Of a stretch of 64,000 nucleotides of DNA, positions 29,734-38,408 are shown one piece after another. The notes under the pieces were generated by a model, which ran no database searches, had not been told where the DNA came from, and saw only the letters and a list, made by a program, of their open reading frames with translations. The stretch comes from Azospirillum sp. TSH100. GTDB lineage: Bacteria > Pseudomonadota > Alphaproteobacteria > Azospirillales > Azospirillaceae. The first letter of the stretch is position 1. Every line of letters begins with the position of its first letter. A program made the translations under genes and the position numbers. The DNA is taken from positions 434,001 to 498,000 of the forward strand of contig NZ_CP039634.1 of NCBI RefSeq assembly GCF_004923295.1, written 5' to 3'.

Positions 29734-32337
29734 TCAGCGCGCCGTCTCCACCGCGACGCCCAGGGTCGGCAGCGCCGCCTGAAGCGTGGCGGAGGCGCGG
29801 TTGACCGCATCGCGCAGTTCGGTCTTCAACACCGGCACGTCCGGCCGCTGCTGCTCGCAGGCATGCTGAAGCTTGCGGGCGGCGCGCGACAGCTCCAGCA
29901 GGCCGACATTGCCGGCCAGCGACACCATGGCGTGGGCGTCGGCCGCTGCGGCCTTCGCCGACTCCGCCTCGCTGATCCGGTCGGTGCGCAGGGCCAGTTC
30001 GGACAGCGTCCCGGCGATGAAACGGGGCAGCACGTCGGCCCCCAGCGTATCGGCCAGCGTGTCCAGCGTGGCACGGTTCAGCACCGGCACGCTGTCGGAC
30101 ACCGGCGCCACCCCGGCCAGAACCGCCGCTTTCTCTTCCATGCCGTCCCCCTCCGACAGCTCCGCCGTCACCTTGGCGTCGAGCCAGCGGTCGACCGCGG
30201 ATAGCAGGGTGTCGCGCTCGATCGGTTTGGTGACATGGTCGTTCATGCCGACATCCAGGCAAAGCTGCAGCTGATCCGCCAGCGCATTGGCGGTCAGCGC
30301 GATGATGGGCACGGCCCCGCGCCGCCCGCCAAGCTGACGGATCGCCGCGGTCGCCTGCAAGCCGTCCATCCGCGGCATCTGCATGTCCATCAGGACGAGG
30401 TCGAACTCGCCCCTGCGCATCGCCTCCACCGCCAGGATGCCGTCCTCCGCCACCTCGACCGTATGGCCGGCCTTGCAGAGGATGGAGGAGGTGACGATCT
30501 GGTTCATCGGCACGTCTTCGGCCAGCAGGATGCGGGCGCTGCGCGGCGCCGCGGCCTCGTTGCGCTGGCCCTCCGATGCCGCAATGGACAGTCCGGGGGC
30601 GGCGGCGACCGGCAGCGGCAGCTCGAACCAGAAGGTGCTGCCGACGCCGGGGCTGCTCTGCACGCCGATCTGCCCCCCCATCAGTTCCGACAGCTGCTTG
30701 GAGATGATGAGGCCGAGCCCGGTGCCGCCATAGCGCCGGGTGGTGGAGCGGTCGCCCTGGCTGAAGCGCTGGAACAGGTTGGCCTGATCGGCCGCCGGAA
30801 TGCCGGGGCCGGTGTCGCTGACCGCCAGACGGACTTGAGCGACCCCGTCATCACCGCCGTTATCTCCACCGCTTTGCCCCGACAGAAGCCCGGCCGACAC
30901 CAGCACGGACCCGCGTTCGGTGAACTTCACCGCGTTGCCGACGAGGTTCAGCAGGATCTGGCGGATGCGCGCCTCGTCGCCCCGGACGAAACGCGGCACG
31001 GTGCCACCCAGCGACAGCTGCAGCAACAGCCCCTTCTGCGAGGCGGCGTTGCTCATCAGGTCGCGGCAGTCACGCAAAAGCCGGTGCAGGTCGAAGGGGC
31101 GCTCCTCCAGTTCCAGCTTGCCGGCTTCGATCTTCGAATAGTCAAGGATGTCGCCGATGATCGCCAGCAGTCCACGCCCGGCCTCGCGCTGGAGCGCCAC
31201 ATACTGGCGCTGCTCCGCGGTCAGTTCGGTGGCAAGCAGCAGGTCGGCGAAGCCGATGACACCGTTCAGCGGCGTGCGGATCTCGTGGCTCATCGAAGCG
31301 AGGAATTCCGACTTCACGCGGTTGGCCGCCTCCGCCTCGGCGCGGGCGGCGGACAGCTCCTCCTCATAGCGCTTGCGCTCGGTCACGTCGCGGACGACGC
31401 CGACCACCACGAACTCCCCGTCGGAGCCCACCGTCGGGCGCATGCTGGATTCGACCCACAGGTAATGGCCATCGCGGTGGCGCAGCCGGTGCGTGAAGGT
31501 GACCGGGGGCGATCCCGGCTGCAGGCCGGCGAAGGCGATCGCCGCGCTTTCCAAGTCCTCGGGGTGCAGCAGGTTGGCCGGGGCGACGCCGACGATCTCC
31601 GCCGGGTCGTGGCCCAGGATGTCGCGCACCGACGGCGACAGGTAGCGCACCGACCCGTCGGCCTTCATCTCCAGGATCATGTCGGTGGCGTTGTCGGCCA
31701 GCAGGCGGTACCGCGCCTCGCTCTCGCCAAGCCGCTGTTCGGCATCGTGATGGCGCTGCTCGCGCAGCAGCAGGGCGCCCAGGAACAGGGTGCCGAGCGG
31801 AACGATGGCCAGCAGCGCCGGCGCCGTGCGCTGTCCCACCTGCAACGCCAGGTCCAGGGTGGGCAGCAGCAGCAGGGTCGACAACGACACCAGCGTCAGC
31901 AGCAGCCCGAATCCCAGCAGCGGACCGGCACCCAGCACCACCCCGCGCCGCTTCACCCACAGCGCGAAGCCGACGCCGGTCAGGAAGGACAGCAGCGCAT
32001 TGGCGACGCCGGCCTCCATGCCCGCCCCGCCCAGGAAGATGCGGTAGCCGGCAACCGTCACGGCGGTGATGGCGGCGGACAGCGGACCGCCGAACAGCGC
32101 GCTCAAGCCGATCAGCGGAGTCCGGGCGTCGATGAAGATGCCGGGCCCGATATGGATCGGATGCACCATCGAGAAGATGGCGGTCAGCGCCATCACCGTC
32201 CCGAAGACGATCTGGCGGGTGTTCAGGCTGCAACCGCCGGACCGGCGGATCAGGAAGGTATAGGCAAGGACGACGAAGGCGCTCGCCGCGATGTTCTCGG
32301 CAAGATCATACGCCATCGAGGAAAAGTTGCCCCACAT
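29734..32337 (-). CDS. Hybrid sensor kinase (5TM-LYT-PAS-HisKA-HATPase-REC-Hpt)
   Basis: An 867-residue hybrid kinase. The N-terminal 190 residues form a 5TMR-LYT-type membrane sensor (AIFSMVHPIHIGPGIFIDARTPLIGLSALFGGPL). A PAS domain (about 205-325), HisKA with His351 (SMSHEIRTPLNGVIGF), ATPase (NLVGNAVKFTE, DTGPGIP, GTGLGL), receiver with Asp651 (VLMDMQMPRMDG) and a C-terminal Hpt domain with His802 (DAHAMVSLAGNVG) follow. All phosphorelay residues are intact, so it can run a complete His-Asp-His relay to a distant regulator. No partner regulator is next to it. The GTG at 32340 is an alternative start. Confidence 0.93.
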   Translation of the reverse strand: MWGNFSSMAYDLAENIAASAFVVLAYTFLIRRSGGCSLNTRQIVFGTVMALTAIFSMVHPIHIGPGIFIDARTPLIGLSALFGGPLSAAITAVTVAGYRIFLGGAGMEAGVANALLSFLTGVGFALWVKRRGVVLGAGPLLGFGLLLTLVSLSTLLLLPTLDLALQVGQRTAPALLAIVPLGTLFLGALLLREQRHHDAEQRLGESEARYRLLADNATDMILEMKADGSVRYLSPSVRDILGHDPAEIVGVAPANLLHPEDLESAAIAFAGLQPGSPPVTFTHRLRHRDGHYLWVESSMRPTVGSDGEFVVVGVVRDVTERKRYEEELSAARAEAEAANRVKSEFLASMSHEIRTPLNGVIGFADLLLATELTAEQRQYVALQREAGRGLLAIIGDILDYSKIEAGKLELEERPFDLHRLLRDCRDLMSNAASQKGLLLQLSLGGTVPRFVRGDEARIRQILLNLVGNAVKFTERGSVLVSAGLLSGQSGGDNGGDDGVAQVRLAVSDTGPGIPAADQANLFQRFSQGDRSTTRRYGGTGLGLIISKQLSELMGGQIGVQSSPGVGSTFWFELPLPVAAAPGLSIAASEGQRNEAAAPRSARILLAEDVPMNQIVTSSILCKAGHTVEVAEDGILAVEAMRRGEFDLVLMDMQMPRMDGLQATAAIRQLGGRRGAVPIIALTANALADQLQLCLDVGMNDHVTKPIERDTLLSAVDRWLDAKVTAELSEGDGMEEKAAVLAGVAPVSDSVPVLNRATLDTLADTLGADVLPRFIAGTLSELALRTDRISEAESAKAAAADAHAMVSLAGNVGLLELSRAARKLQHACEQQRPDVPVLKTELRDAVNRASATLQAALPTLGVAVETAR

Positions 32338-32477
32338 CACCCGGCCATCGTCCCCACACGATCTCCCATTACCTCTATACCACGGAAGGATGTCGCGAAA
32401 CCGCTAACACCATCGGGCGTGATGTGATCTGGCGGGGACAAAAGCCGGACTTGCGGTGGGAACCTGCGGGTTGCCGT

Positions 32478-33128
32478 TCAGGCCTCCGCATCAGGCTGGC
32501 GGGCCGGAGCGGCGTCGGCGAAGGCCGGCAATGCGCGGCAGGCCTCGTCGATGCGCAGCAGGGTGGGATAGTCCTCCAGCGGACAATCGAGCCGGCGGGC
32601 GTTCGCCATCTGCGGCACCAGCAGGATGTCGGCCAGCCCGGGTTGGTCGCCATGGCAGAAGCGCCCGGTGCGCGGATCGCCGGCCAGCTGCGCCTCCAGC
32701 GCGGTCAGCCCGACGGCGATCCAGTGCCGGTACCAGCCGTCGACGTCCTCCTGGCTATGGCCCATCGTCTTCAAACGGTTCAGAACCCGCAGATTGTTCA
32801 GCGGATGGACGTCGCAGGCGATCGCCAGCGCCAGCGCCCGCACCCGCGCGCGGCCCAGCGCATCGGCCGGCAGCAGCGGGGGCGTCGGGCGCGTTTCGTC
32901 GAGATACTCGATGATGGCGAGCGACTGGGTCAGCACATGGTGCCCGTCCGGCCCGTCGACCTCCAGCGCCGGCACCAGATGTTCCGGGTTGAGGTCGGCA
33001 TAGGGCGGCTTGGCCTGTTCGCCCTTGCGCAGATGAACGAAGGCCTGGTCCGGCGCCAAACCCTTCAGGTTCAGGGCGATGCGCACGCGGTAGGCGGCGG
33101 AGGAACGGAAGTAGGTGTGGAGTTTCAC
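32478..33128 (-). CDS. maiA: Maleylacetoacetate isomerase (zeta-class GST)
   Basis: A 216-residue zeta-class glutathione transferase. The SSAAYRVRIALNLKG motif at the N-terminus is the glutathione-binding signature, and PEHLVPALEVDG and LTQSLAIIEYLDE complete the thioredoxin-like half. The enzyme isomerises maleylacetoacetate to fumarylacetoacetate, the step between homogentisate dioxygenase and fumarylacetoacetase, both present 12 kb away. It is the last gene of the liv operon, 47 bp after livF, which ties that transporter to aromatic breakdown. GTG start at the family N-terminus; no strong ribosome site is seen. Confidence 0.9.
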   Translation of the reverse strand: MKLHTYFRSSAAYRVRIALNLKGLAPDQAFVHLRKGEQAKPPYADLNPEHLVPALEVDGPDGHHVLTQSLAIIEYLDETRPTPPLLPADALGRARVRALALAIACDVHPLNNLRVLNRLKTMGHSQEDVDGWYRHWIAVGLTALEAQLAGDPRTGRFCHGDQPGLADILLVPQMANARRLDCPLEDYPTLLRIDEACRALPAFADAAPARQPDAEA

Positions 33129-33175
33129 GGGATTGGGTCCGTCTTGGTTTTGCGGCGATCCGGTACCGGAGCCTG

Positions 33176-33880
33176 TCACAGCCCCAGATAAGCCTGCCGC
33201 ACCCGTTCATTGCTGAGAAGGGCGGCACCGCTGTCGCTCAGCACGATCTCGCCGGTCTCGATCACGTAGCCGCGGTCGGCGATGGCCAGCGCCGCGTGGG
33301 CGTTCTGCTCCACCAGCAGGATGGTGGTGCCCTCGCGCTTCAGCCGCTGCACGGCGTCGAAGATCTCCGCGACCAGCAGCGGCGCCAGCCCCATGCTGGG
33401 CTCGTCGAGCAGAAGCACGCGCGGCTTCGCCATCAGCGCGCGCCCCAATGCCACGATCTGCTGCTGGCCGCCCGACAGGGTGCCGGCGGGCTGGTCGCGC
33501 TTGACCTTCAGCACCGGAAACATCTCGTACAGGCGGTCGATGTCGTCGTCCGGCCTGCCGCTGCCGCGGCGGTAGGCGCCGAGGCGAAGGTTGTCCTCCA
33601 CGCTCTGCGGGCCGAACAGCTGCCGGCCCTCCGGCACCTGCACCACCCCTTCGGCGACGCGGCGCGACGCCTTCATCCGGGTGATGTCGCAGCCGTCGAA
33701 GGTGATGCGCCCGCTGCTGGCGGGATGGACGCCGGACAGGGTGCGCAGCAGCGTCGTCTTGCCGGCCCCGTTGGCACCGACCAGCGCCACCAGCTCGCCT
33801 TCCCGCACGGTCAGGCTGGCCGATTTCAGCGCGTGGATGCGGCCGTAATGACTGTTGAGGCCCTCGATCTCCAGAAGCAT
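33176..33880 (-). CDS. livF: Branched-chain/aromatic acid ABC transporter ATPase LivF
   Basis: A 234-residue ABC ATPase of the LivF group: Walker A GANGAGKTT, signature LSGGQQQIV, Walker B VLLLDEPSMGL and the H-loop. LivF pairs with LivG on the cytoplasmic side of the LivHM permease. It lies 11 bp after livG. Relatives in aromatic-degradation clusters import aromatic acids such as phenylacetate, protocatechuate or benzoate rather than leucine; the operon neighbours here suggest that. Confidence 0.93.
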   Translation of the reverse strand: MLLEIEGLNSHYGRIHALKSASLTVREGELVALVGANGAGKTTLLRTLSGVHPASSGRITFDGCDITRMKASRRVAEGVVQVPEGRQLFGPQSVEDNLRLGAYRRGSGRPDDDIDRLYEMFPVLKVKRDQPAGTLSGGQQQIVALGRALMAKPRVLLLDEPSMGLAPLLVAEIFDAVQRLKREGTTILLVEQNAHAALAIADRGYVIETGEIVLSDSGAALLSNERVRQAYLGL

Positions 33881-33891
33881 GGGGGCTCTCC

Positions 33892-34716
33892 TTACGGTGC
33901 GGCGCCGAGATAGGCGGCGATGACGTCCGGGTTGGCCGCCACCTCCTGCGGCGTGCCTTCGGCCAGCATGCGGCCCTGGTTCAGCGCGGTGATCCGGTGC
34001 GAGATGCCCATCACCATCTTCATGTCATGCTCCACCAGGACGATGGTGACGCCGGTCGCGGCGACGGTCTTGATGACCTCGTCGATCTCGCGGCTTTCGG
34101 TGGCGTTCAGGCCGGCCGCCGGCTCGTCCAGCAGCAGAAGCTTCGGCTCCGACGCCAGCGCGCGGGCGATCTCAAGCCGCTTCAGCGCGCCGTAGGGCAT
34201 GGAGGCGGCGTCGGCGTCGATGTATTTCTCCAGCCCGACCTCGGTCATCAGTTGCGCCGCCCGCTCCTTCGCCTCGCGGTCCTTGCGCACCAGCGACGGG
34301 AAGCGGAACAGCGCCGGCAGCAGCCGGGTGTTCAGGTGCAGGTGCCGCCCCACCATGACGTTCTCCAGCGCCGTCATGTTGAAGAAGATCTGCAGGTTCT
34401 GGAAGGTGCGCGACATGCCGCGGGCGGCCAGCCGGTAGGGCGCCATGCCCGAAACGTCGGCCCCGTCGAACAGCACCCGGCCGCCCGACGGCTTGTAGAC
34501 GCCGGTCACCAGATTGAACAGCGTGGTCTTGCCGGCACCGTTCGGCCCGATGATCGAATGGATGTCGCCGGCGGCGATGGTGAAGCTGAGATCGCCGATG
34601 GCGAGCACGCCGCCGAACTCGCGGCTGAGATGCTCCACCTTCAGGATCGGCGGGCCGACGCGGCGGGCCTGCGCCGTGGTATCGGGGGAAAGGTCTGTGG
34701 TCGCCAGCATCTTCAT
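33892..34716 (-). CDS. livG: ABC transporter ATPase LivG
   Basis: A 274-residue ABC ATPase with the longer LivG form: Walker A GPNGAGKTT, the insertion after it (MSRTFQNLQIFFNMTALENVMVG), a degenerate signature region (PYGALKRLEIARAL) and Walker B LLLLDEPAAGLN. Its first 25 residues are a Thr/Ala-rich extension. The start overlaps the livM stop by 4 bp. Confidence 0.94.
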   Translation of the reverse strand: MKMLATTDLSPDTTAQARRVGPPILKVEHLSREFGGVLAIGDLSFTIAAGDIHSIIGPNGAGKTTLFNLVTGVYKPSGGRVLFDGADVSGMAPYRLAARGMSRTFQNLQIFFNMTALENVMVGRHLHLNTRLLPALFRFPSLVRKDREAKERAAQLMTEVGLEKYIDADAASMPYGALKRLEIARALASEPKLLLLDEPAAGLNATESREIDEVIKTVAATGVTIVLVEHDMKMVMGISHRITALNQGRMLAEGTPQEVAANPDVIAAYLGAAP

Positions 34717-35660
34717 GCCCGCCTCCGCGCCGGGATCAGCGCCGCCAGGGTGGGAAGCAGCCCCTTGGGCATGAACACCATCGTCGCCATCAGGATGCCG
34801 CCCAGCACGATCTGCTGGTAATCCTGGAAAATCGTCAGCGCCTGCGGCAGCAGCGTCAGCACCACCGCACCCACGACGGCGCCGAAGGTCGAGGCCATGC
34901 CGCCGAACACCACCATGGTCACCAGCTCGATCGACTTGAAGAAGTCGGCCTTGGCCGGGGTGATCAGGCCGGCATAATGGGCGAACAGGCTGCCGGCCAC
35001 GCTGGCGAACACCGCCGACAGCACGAAGACCAGCACCTTGAAGCGGGCGGTGTCGACGCCGACCACCTCGGCCGCCACCTCCGAGCCATGGACGGCGCGC
35101 AGCGCACGGCCCATCGGGCTGTCGATCAGGTTCAAGGACAGCCAGACCACGCCGACCAGCAGCACGCCGACCACCCAGTACCAGACCTTCTCGCCATACA
35201 GCTCGACGCCGAAGATCCTGAACGGCTCGACCATCATGCCGTCGGGACCGCCGGTCAGGCCGCTTTCGGTGCGCAGCACGATCGACACGATGATGCCGAT
35301 GCCGAGCGTCGCCATGGCGAGGTAATGGCCCTTCAGCCGCAGGATCGGCTTGGCGACCAGGAAGGCCAGCAGCCCGACGAAGGCGGCGCCGGCCAGCAGC
35401 GCCACGACCGGCGGCCAGCCGTACGTGCCGACAAGGACGCCGGAGGCATAGGCGCCGATGCCGAAGAAGCCGGCATGGCCCAGGCTGATCTGCCCGGCAT
35501 AGCCGATCAGCAGGTTCAACCCGACGCAGACCACGGCGTTGAAGCCGGCCAGGATTGCGATGTCGAGATAGAAGTTGTTGGGCAGGAAGGCCGGCAGGAT
35601 CGCGATCACCGCGCCCAGCGCCAGAAGCCCGGTCAGCCGCCCGTGAAGGAGTGCGTTCAT
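34713..35660 (-). CDS. livM: ABC transporter permease LivM
   Basis: A 315-residue permease with eight to nine membrane segments. The LivM signature GYAGQISLGHAGFFGIGAYASGVL and the cytoplasmic coupling motif around SPMGRALRAVHGSEVAAEVVGVD are intact. It works as a heterodimer with LivH. Overlaps livG by 4 bp and follows livH by 13 bp. Confidence 0.94.
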   Translation of the reverse strand: MNALLHGRLTGLLALGAVIAILPAFLPNNFYLDIAILAGFNAVVCVGLNLLIGYAGQISLGHAGFFGIGAYASGVLVGTYGWPPVVALLAGAAFVGLLAFLVAKPILRLKGHYLAMATLGIGIIVSIVLRTESGLTGGPDGMMVEPFRIFGVELYGEKVWYWVVGVLLVGVVWLSLNLIDSPMGRALRAVHGSEVAAEVVGVDTARFKVLVFVLSAVFASVAGSLFAHYAGLITPAKADFFKSIELVTMVVFGGMASTFGAVVGAVVLTLLPQALTIFQDYQQIVLGGILMATMVFMPKGLLPTLAALIPARRRA

Positions 35661-35673
35661 CGGAGGGAAATCC

Positions 35674-36549
35674 TTACACCCGTTCGGTGCCGCGCTTGCC
35701 GAACAGCCCGTTCGGCATGAAGAGAAGGACGGCCAGGATGATGACGAAGGCCACCGCGTCCTTGTAGGCCGAGGAGATGTAGCCGGCGCCCAGCGCCTCG
35801 GCGATGCCGACGATCAGCCCGCCGGCCACCGCGCCCGGCCCGTGGCCGAGGCCGCCCAGCACCGCGGCGGTGAAGCCCTTCAGCCCCAGCATGATGCCCA
35901 TCTCGGTGTAGGAGAAGGTGATGGGGGCGACCACCGCACCACCGACCGCGCCAAGCGCCGCCGACAGCGCGAAGGAGGCGAGCACCACCCGCTTCACGTC
36001 GATGCCGACCAGCTGTGCCGCCAGCCGGTTGTGCGAGGTGGCGAGGATCGCCTTGCCGGTCAGCGTCCTGGCAAAGAACAGACCGATGGCGACGATCAGC
36101 ACGCCGGCCGTTCCCACCACCCACAGCGACTGCGGCTGCATCGAGGCGCCCAGGACCTGGATCGGCGTCTCGCCCGAAAAGGCGTCCAGCCGCTTGAAAT
36201 CCTTGCCCCAGACCAGCTCGGCGACGCCGCGCAGGAAGATCGACGCGCCGATGGTGATGATGATCAGCGTGACGGTGGAGGCGTTGCGGGCGCGTTCGAC
36301 CGCGAATTTCGCCACTAATACGCCCACCAGCATGGCGCCGCCGCAGCCGATCAGGATCGCCAGCGGCAAGGGCACGCCCGACGCGGTCAGGGTGGCCGAC
36401 GCCATGCCGCCGATCATGATGAACTCGCCCTGGGCGAAGTTGATGACGTGGCTGGCGTTGTAGATGATCGAAAATCCGAGCCCCGCCAGCGCATAGATCG
36501 CGCCGATGGTCAGCCCCGACAGCAGATATTGCAGCAGTTCCGCGAACAT
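35674..36549 (-). CDS. livH: ABC transporter permease LivH
   Basis: A 291-residue permease with about eight membrane segments and the LivH features GLTIGAIYALAGLGFSIIYNASHVINFAQGEF and the coupling loop TGKAILATSHNRLAAQLVGID. The start at 36549 (MFAELLQYL) matches the family; a longer form would read into the palindromic repeat upstream. It is separated from livK by a 254-bp gap filled largely by that repeat. Confidence 0.94.
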   Translation of the reverse strand: MFAELLQYLLSGLTIGAIYALAGLGFSIIYNASHVINFAQGEFIMIGGMASATLTASGVPLPLAILIGCGGAMLVGVLVAKFAVERARNASTVTLIIITIGASIFLRGVAELVWGKDFKRLDAFSGETPIQVLGASMQPQSLWVVGTAGVLIVAIGLFFARTLTGKAILATSHNRLAAQLVGIDVKRVVLASFALSAALGAVGGAVVAPITFSYTEMGIMLGLKGFTAAVLGGLGHGPGAVAGGLIVGIAEALGAGYISSAYKDAVAFVIILAVLLFMPNGLFGKRGTERV

Positions 36550-36585
36550 CGTTGGGTTCCTGATGTTCCTCTCCCGCGCACATCT

Positions 36586-36786
36586 CCCCCTCTCCCCCCC
36601 GGGGAGAGGGTCGGGGTGAGGGGGATGCACTGCGAGGATTCAGTAAAAAGCGGAGATTGCGCGGTTCTTGAGAATCCTCGCCACGCATCCCCCTCACCCT
36701 AACCCTCTCCCCGCTTTCGGCGGACCTGAGGTCCGCCTGTCGCGTCAGCGCAAACGAAGTTTGCGCGTGAGCGGGGGAGAGGGGAT
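36586..36786. repeat. Composite palindromic intergenic repeat in the liv operon
   Basis: The livH-livK gap holds nested inverted repeats. The main one has 41-nt arms at 36601-36641 and 36672-36712 with about five mismatches and a 30-nt loop; its core reads GGGGAGAGGGT...GGGTGAGGGGGATGC. A second palindrome, GGCGGACCT-G-AGGTCCGCC, lies at 36719-36737, and a third, GCGCAAAC-GAA-GTTTGCGC, at 36748-36766. The ends (CCCCTCTCCCC and GGGGGAGAGGGG) also complement. Such elements resemble mobile REP/MITE-like repeats of alphaproteobacteria. On the mRNA they would form strong hairpins able to lower livHMGF expression relative to livK. Confidence 0.75.
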
Positions 36787-36803
36787 AACAGGGGATCGGC
36801 GCC

Positions 36804-37973
36804 TTACTTCACCAGCGCCCAATCGCCCTGCTTCACCTCCACCATGTGGAAGGCGTCCAGCGTCAGGCCCATATGGTCCTTGGCGCTCATGGTCACGGTG
36901 CCGCCGGTGCCGACATAGCCCTTGGTCTGCTCGATGGCGTCGCGCAGCTTGGCCTTGTCGGTGCCGCCGGCGCGCTTCACCGCGTCCAGCGCGATCATCA
37001 GCCCGTCATAGGCATGGCCGGCGAAGGTCGAGACCTCGGTGTTGAAGCTGTCCTCGTAGACCTTGGTGAACTCGGTCACGACCTTCTTCTGCGGATCGCT
37101 GTCGGCCAGCTGCGCGGCGACGACCAGACCGGCGGCCGGCAGGCGGACACCCTCGGCGGCACCGCCGGCCAGCCGGATGTACTCCTTCGACGCCACGCCG
37201 TGCGACTGGTAGAGCGGCAGCGCGATGCCAAGCTGGCGGTAATTCTTGGTCACCACCGCCGGGCCCTGGCCCAGGCCGAACACCAGCACCGCCTGGGCGG
37301 AAGCGTTGCTCTTGATCTTGGTCAGCTGCGCGGTGACGTCGGTGTCCTTGGCGCCATAGGTCTCGTCGGCGACCAGTTCGATCCCACGCTCCTTGGCGAC
37401 GGCAACGGTCTGCTCGCGGCCCGATTTGCCGAAGCCGCTGTCCTCGGACAGCAGAGCCAGCTTGGTCAGCCCGCGCTTCTTCATGTCCTCCATCACCTTT
37501 TCCGCGGCCATGCGGTCGGTGTGCGGGGTCTTGAACACCCACTTCTTCACCGGCTCCACGATCACCACCGCGCCGGCCAGCGAGATGAAGGGCACGCCGG
37601 CCCGCTCCACCAGCGGCACCGCCGCCATGGTCGCCGCGGTCGTCGTGCCGCCGACGATCACGTCGACGCCGTCGCTCTCGATCAGGCGTTTGGTGAAGGA
37701 GGCGGCCTTGTCGGCGGCGCCGCCGTCGTCATAGACGGTCAGCTGCACCGGACGGCCGTCGACGCCACCCGCCTTGTTGATGCGGTCGGCATACAGCTCC
37801 AGCACCTTCTTCTCCGGATCGCCGAGGAAGGAGGCCGGGCCGGTGGCCGAGACGATGGCGCCGACCTTGATCGGGTCGGCGGCCTGGGCGGCCCCGGACA
37901 GCAGGCCGGACACCGCAGTCGTGGCGGTGAAAGCGGCAGTGAAAGCAATGGTGGCAAGCAGGCCTTTGCGCAT
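36804..37973 (-). CDS. livK: ABC transporter periplasmic binding protein (LivK-like)
   Basis: A 389-residue type I periplasmic binding protein with a signal peptide (MRKGLLATIAFTAAFTATTAVSGLLSGAAQA). The mature part starts DPIKVGAIVSATGPASFLGDPEKK and has the Leu/Ile/Val-binding fold with NYRQLGIALPLYQSHGV and GHAYDGLMIALDAVKRAGG. Family members beside aromatic catabolic genes often bind aromatic acids. GGAGG fits the ATG at 37973 better than the adjacent ATG at 37976. It is the first gene of livKHMGF-maiA. Confidence 0.92.
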   Translation of the reverse strand: MRKGLLATIAFTAAFTATTAVSGLLSGAAQAADPIKVGAIVSATGPASFLGDPEKKVLELYADRINKAGGVDGRPVQLTVYDDGGAADKAASFTKRLIESDGVDVIVGGTTTAATMAAVPLVERAGVPFISLAGAVVIVEPVKKWVFKTPHTDRMAAEKVMEDMKKRGLTKLALLSEDSGFGKSGREQTVAVAKERGIELVADETYGAKDTDVTAQLTKIKSNASAQAVLVFGLGQGPAVVTKNYRQLGIALPLYQSHGVASKEYIRLAGGAAEGVRLPAAGLVVAAQLADSDPQKKVVTEFTKVYEDSFNTEVSTFAGHAYDGLMIALDAVKRAGGTDKAKLRDAIEQTKGYVGTGGTVTMSAKDHMGLTLDAFHMVEVKQGDWALVK

Positions 37974-38059
37974 CATGTCCTCCCGAGTGCTGCCCCGCTT
38001 GGAGCCGGACCGGGCGGCGGCCCGATTCCGGCGCTGCGGAACGATTTGCGTTGCATAAT

Positions 38060-38073
38060 GTTTCAAACGAAAT
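38060..38073 (-). promoter_or_regulatory. Putative MarR operator at the livK promoter
   Basis: GTTTCAAACGAAAT matches 13 of 14 bases of the palindrome between hgd and marR (GTTTCAAACGAAAC). The flanking TTGCA also matches. It ends 87 bp upstream of the livK start, a plausible promoter position. Confidence 0.55.
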
Positions 38074-38193
38074 GGTTTCGGAAGAAAAATTTTGGCGGAC
38101 GCAACCACAATCTAAGTACGGATGTTGCCGCCCGCCTCCCCTTTCCTTTGCGATCCCTCCGGCCTGGACCCAGGGAATCGTCATTTGGTTTTA

Positions 38194-38232
38194 TGACACA
38201 GATTTCCTTTGAAGTTCCAACCTAGTGTATCA
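38194..38232. promoter_or_regulatory. Putative PaaX operator 1 (livK/paaX)
   Basis: TGACAC (38194-38199) and GTATCA (38227-38232) are inverted half-sites with exactly 27 bases between them. The E. coli PaaX box, as I recall it, is TGATTC-N27-GAATCA. The same spacing recurs at two other promoters of the island. Confidence 0.6.
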
Positions 38233-38408
38233 CATTAATGATTGTCAAACGGAAAGTCCGGAAAGCCCGCTATCGAATGCCGGCCGGCTGGCCTGCACTG
38301 TCGTGGGACTGGCCCAACCGGCTCCGGGTTTCGTATACAACTCCCTCGCTCCACCCGACTTCGCTTCACCTCCACTGCAAGCCGCACCGACAAGGACGCC
38401 CCCACCGC

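Larger units (their letters stand above)
37974..38408. other. Divergent control region between livK and the PaaX-family gene
   Basis: 435 bp of lower GC without a gene. It holds a 14-bp palindrome shared with the marR/hgd region (38060-38073) and a PaaX-type inverted repeat (38194-38232), and must carry promoters for both directions. Confidence 0.6.

Noticed and set aside
30235..32427. Long frame antisense to the second hybrid kinase
   Set aside because: Gln/Ala/Arg/His-rich with no domain; a reverse image of a well-supported gene.
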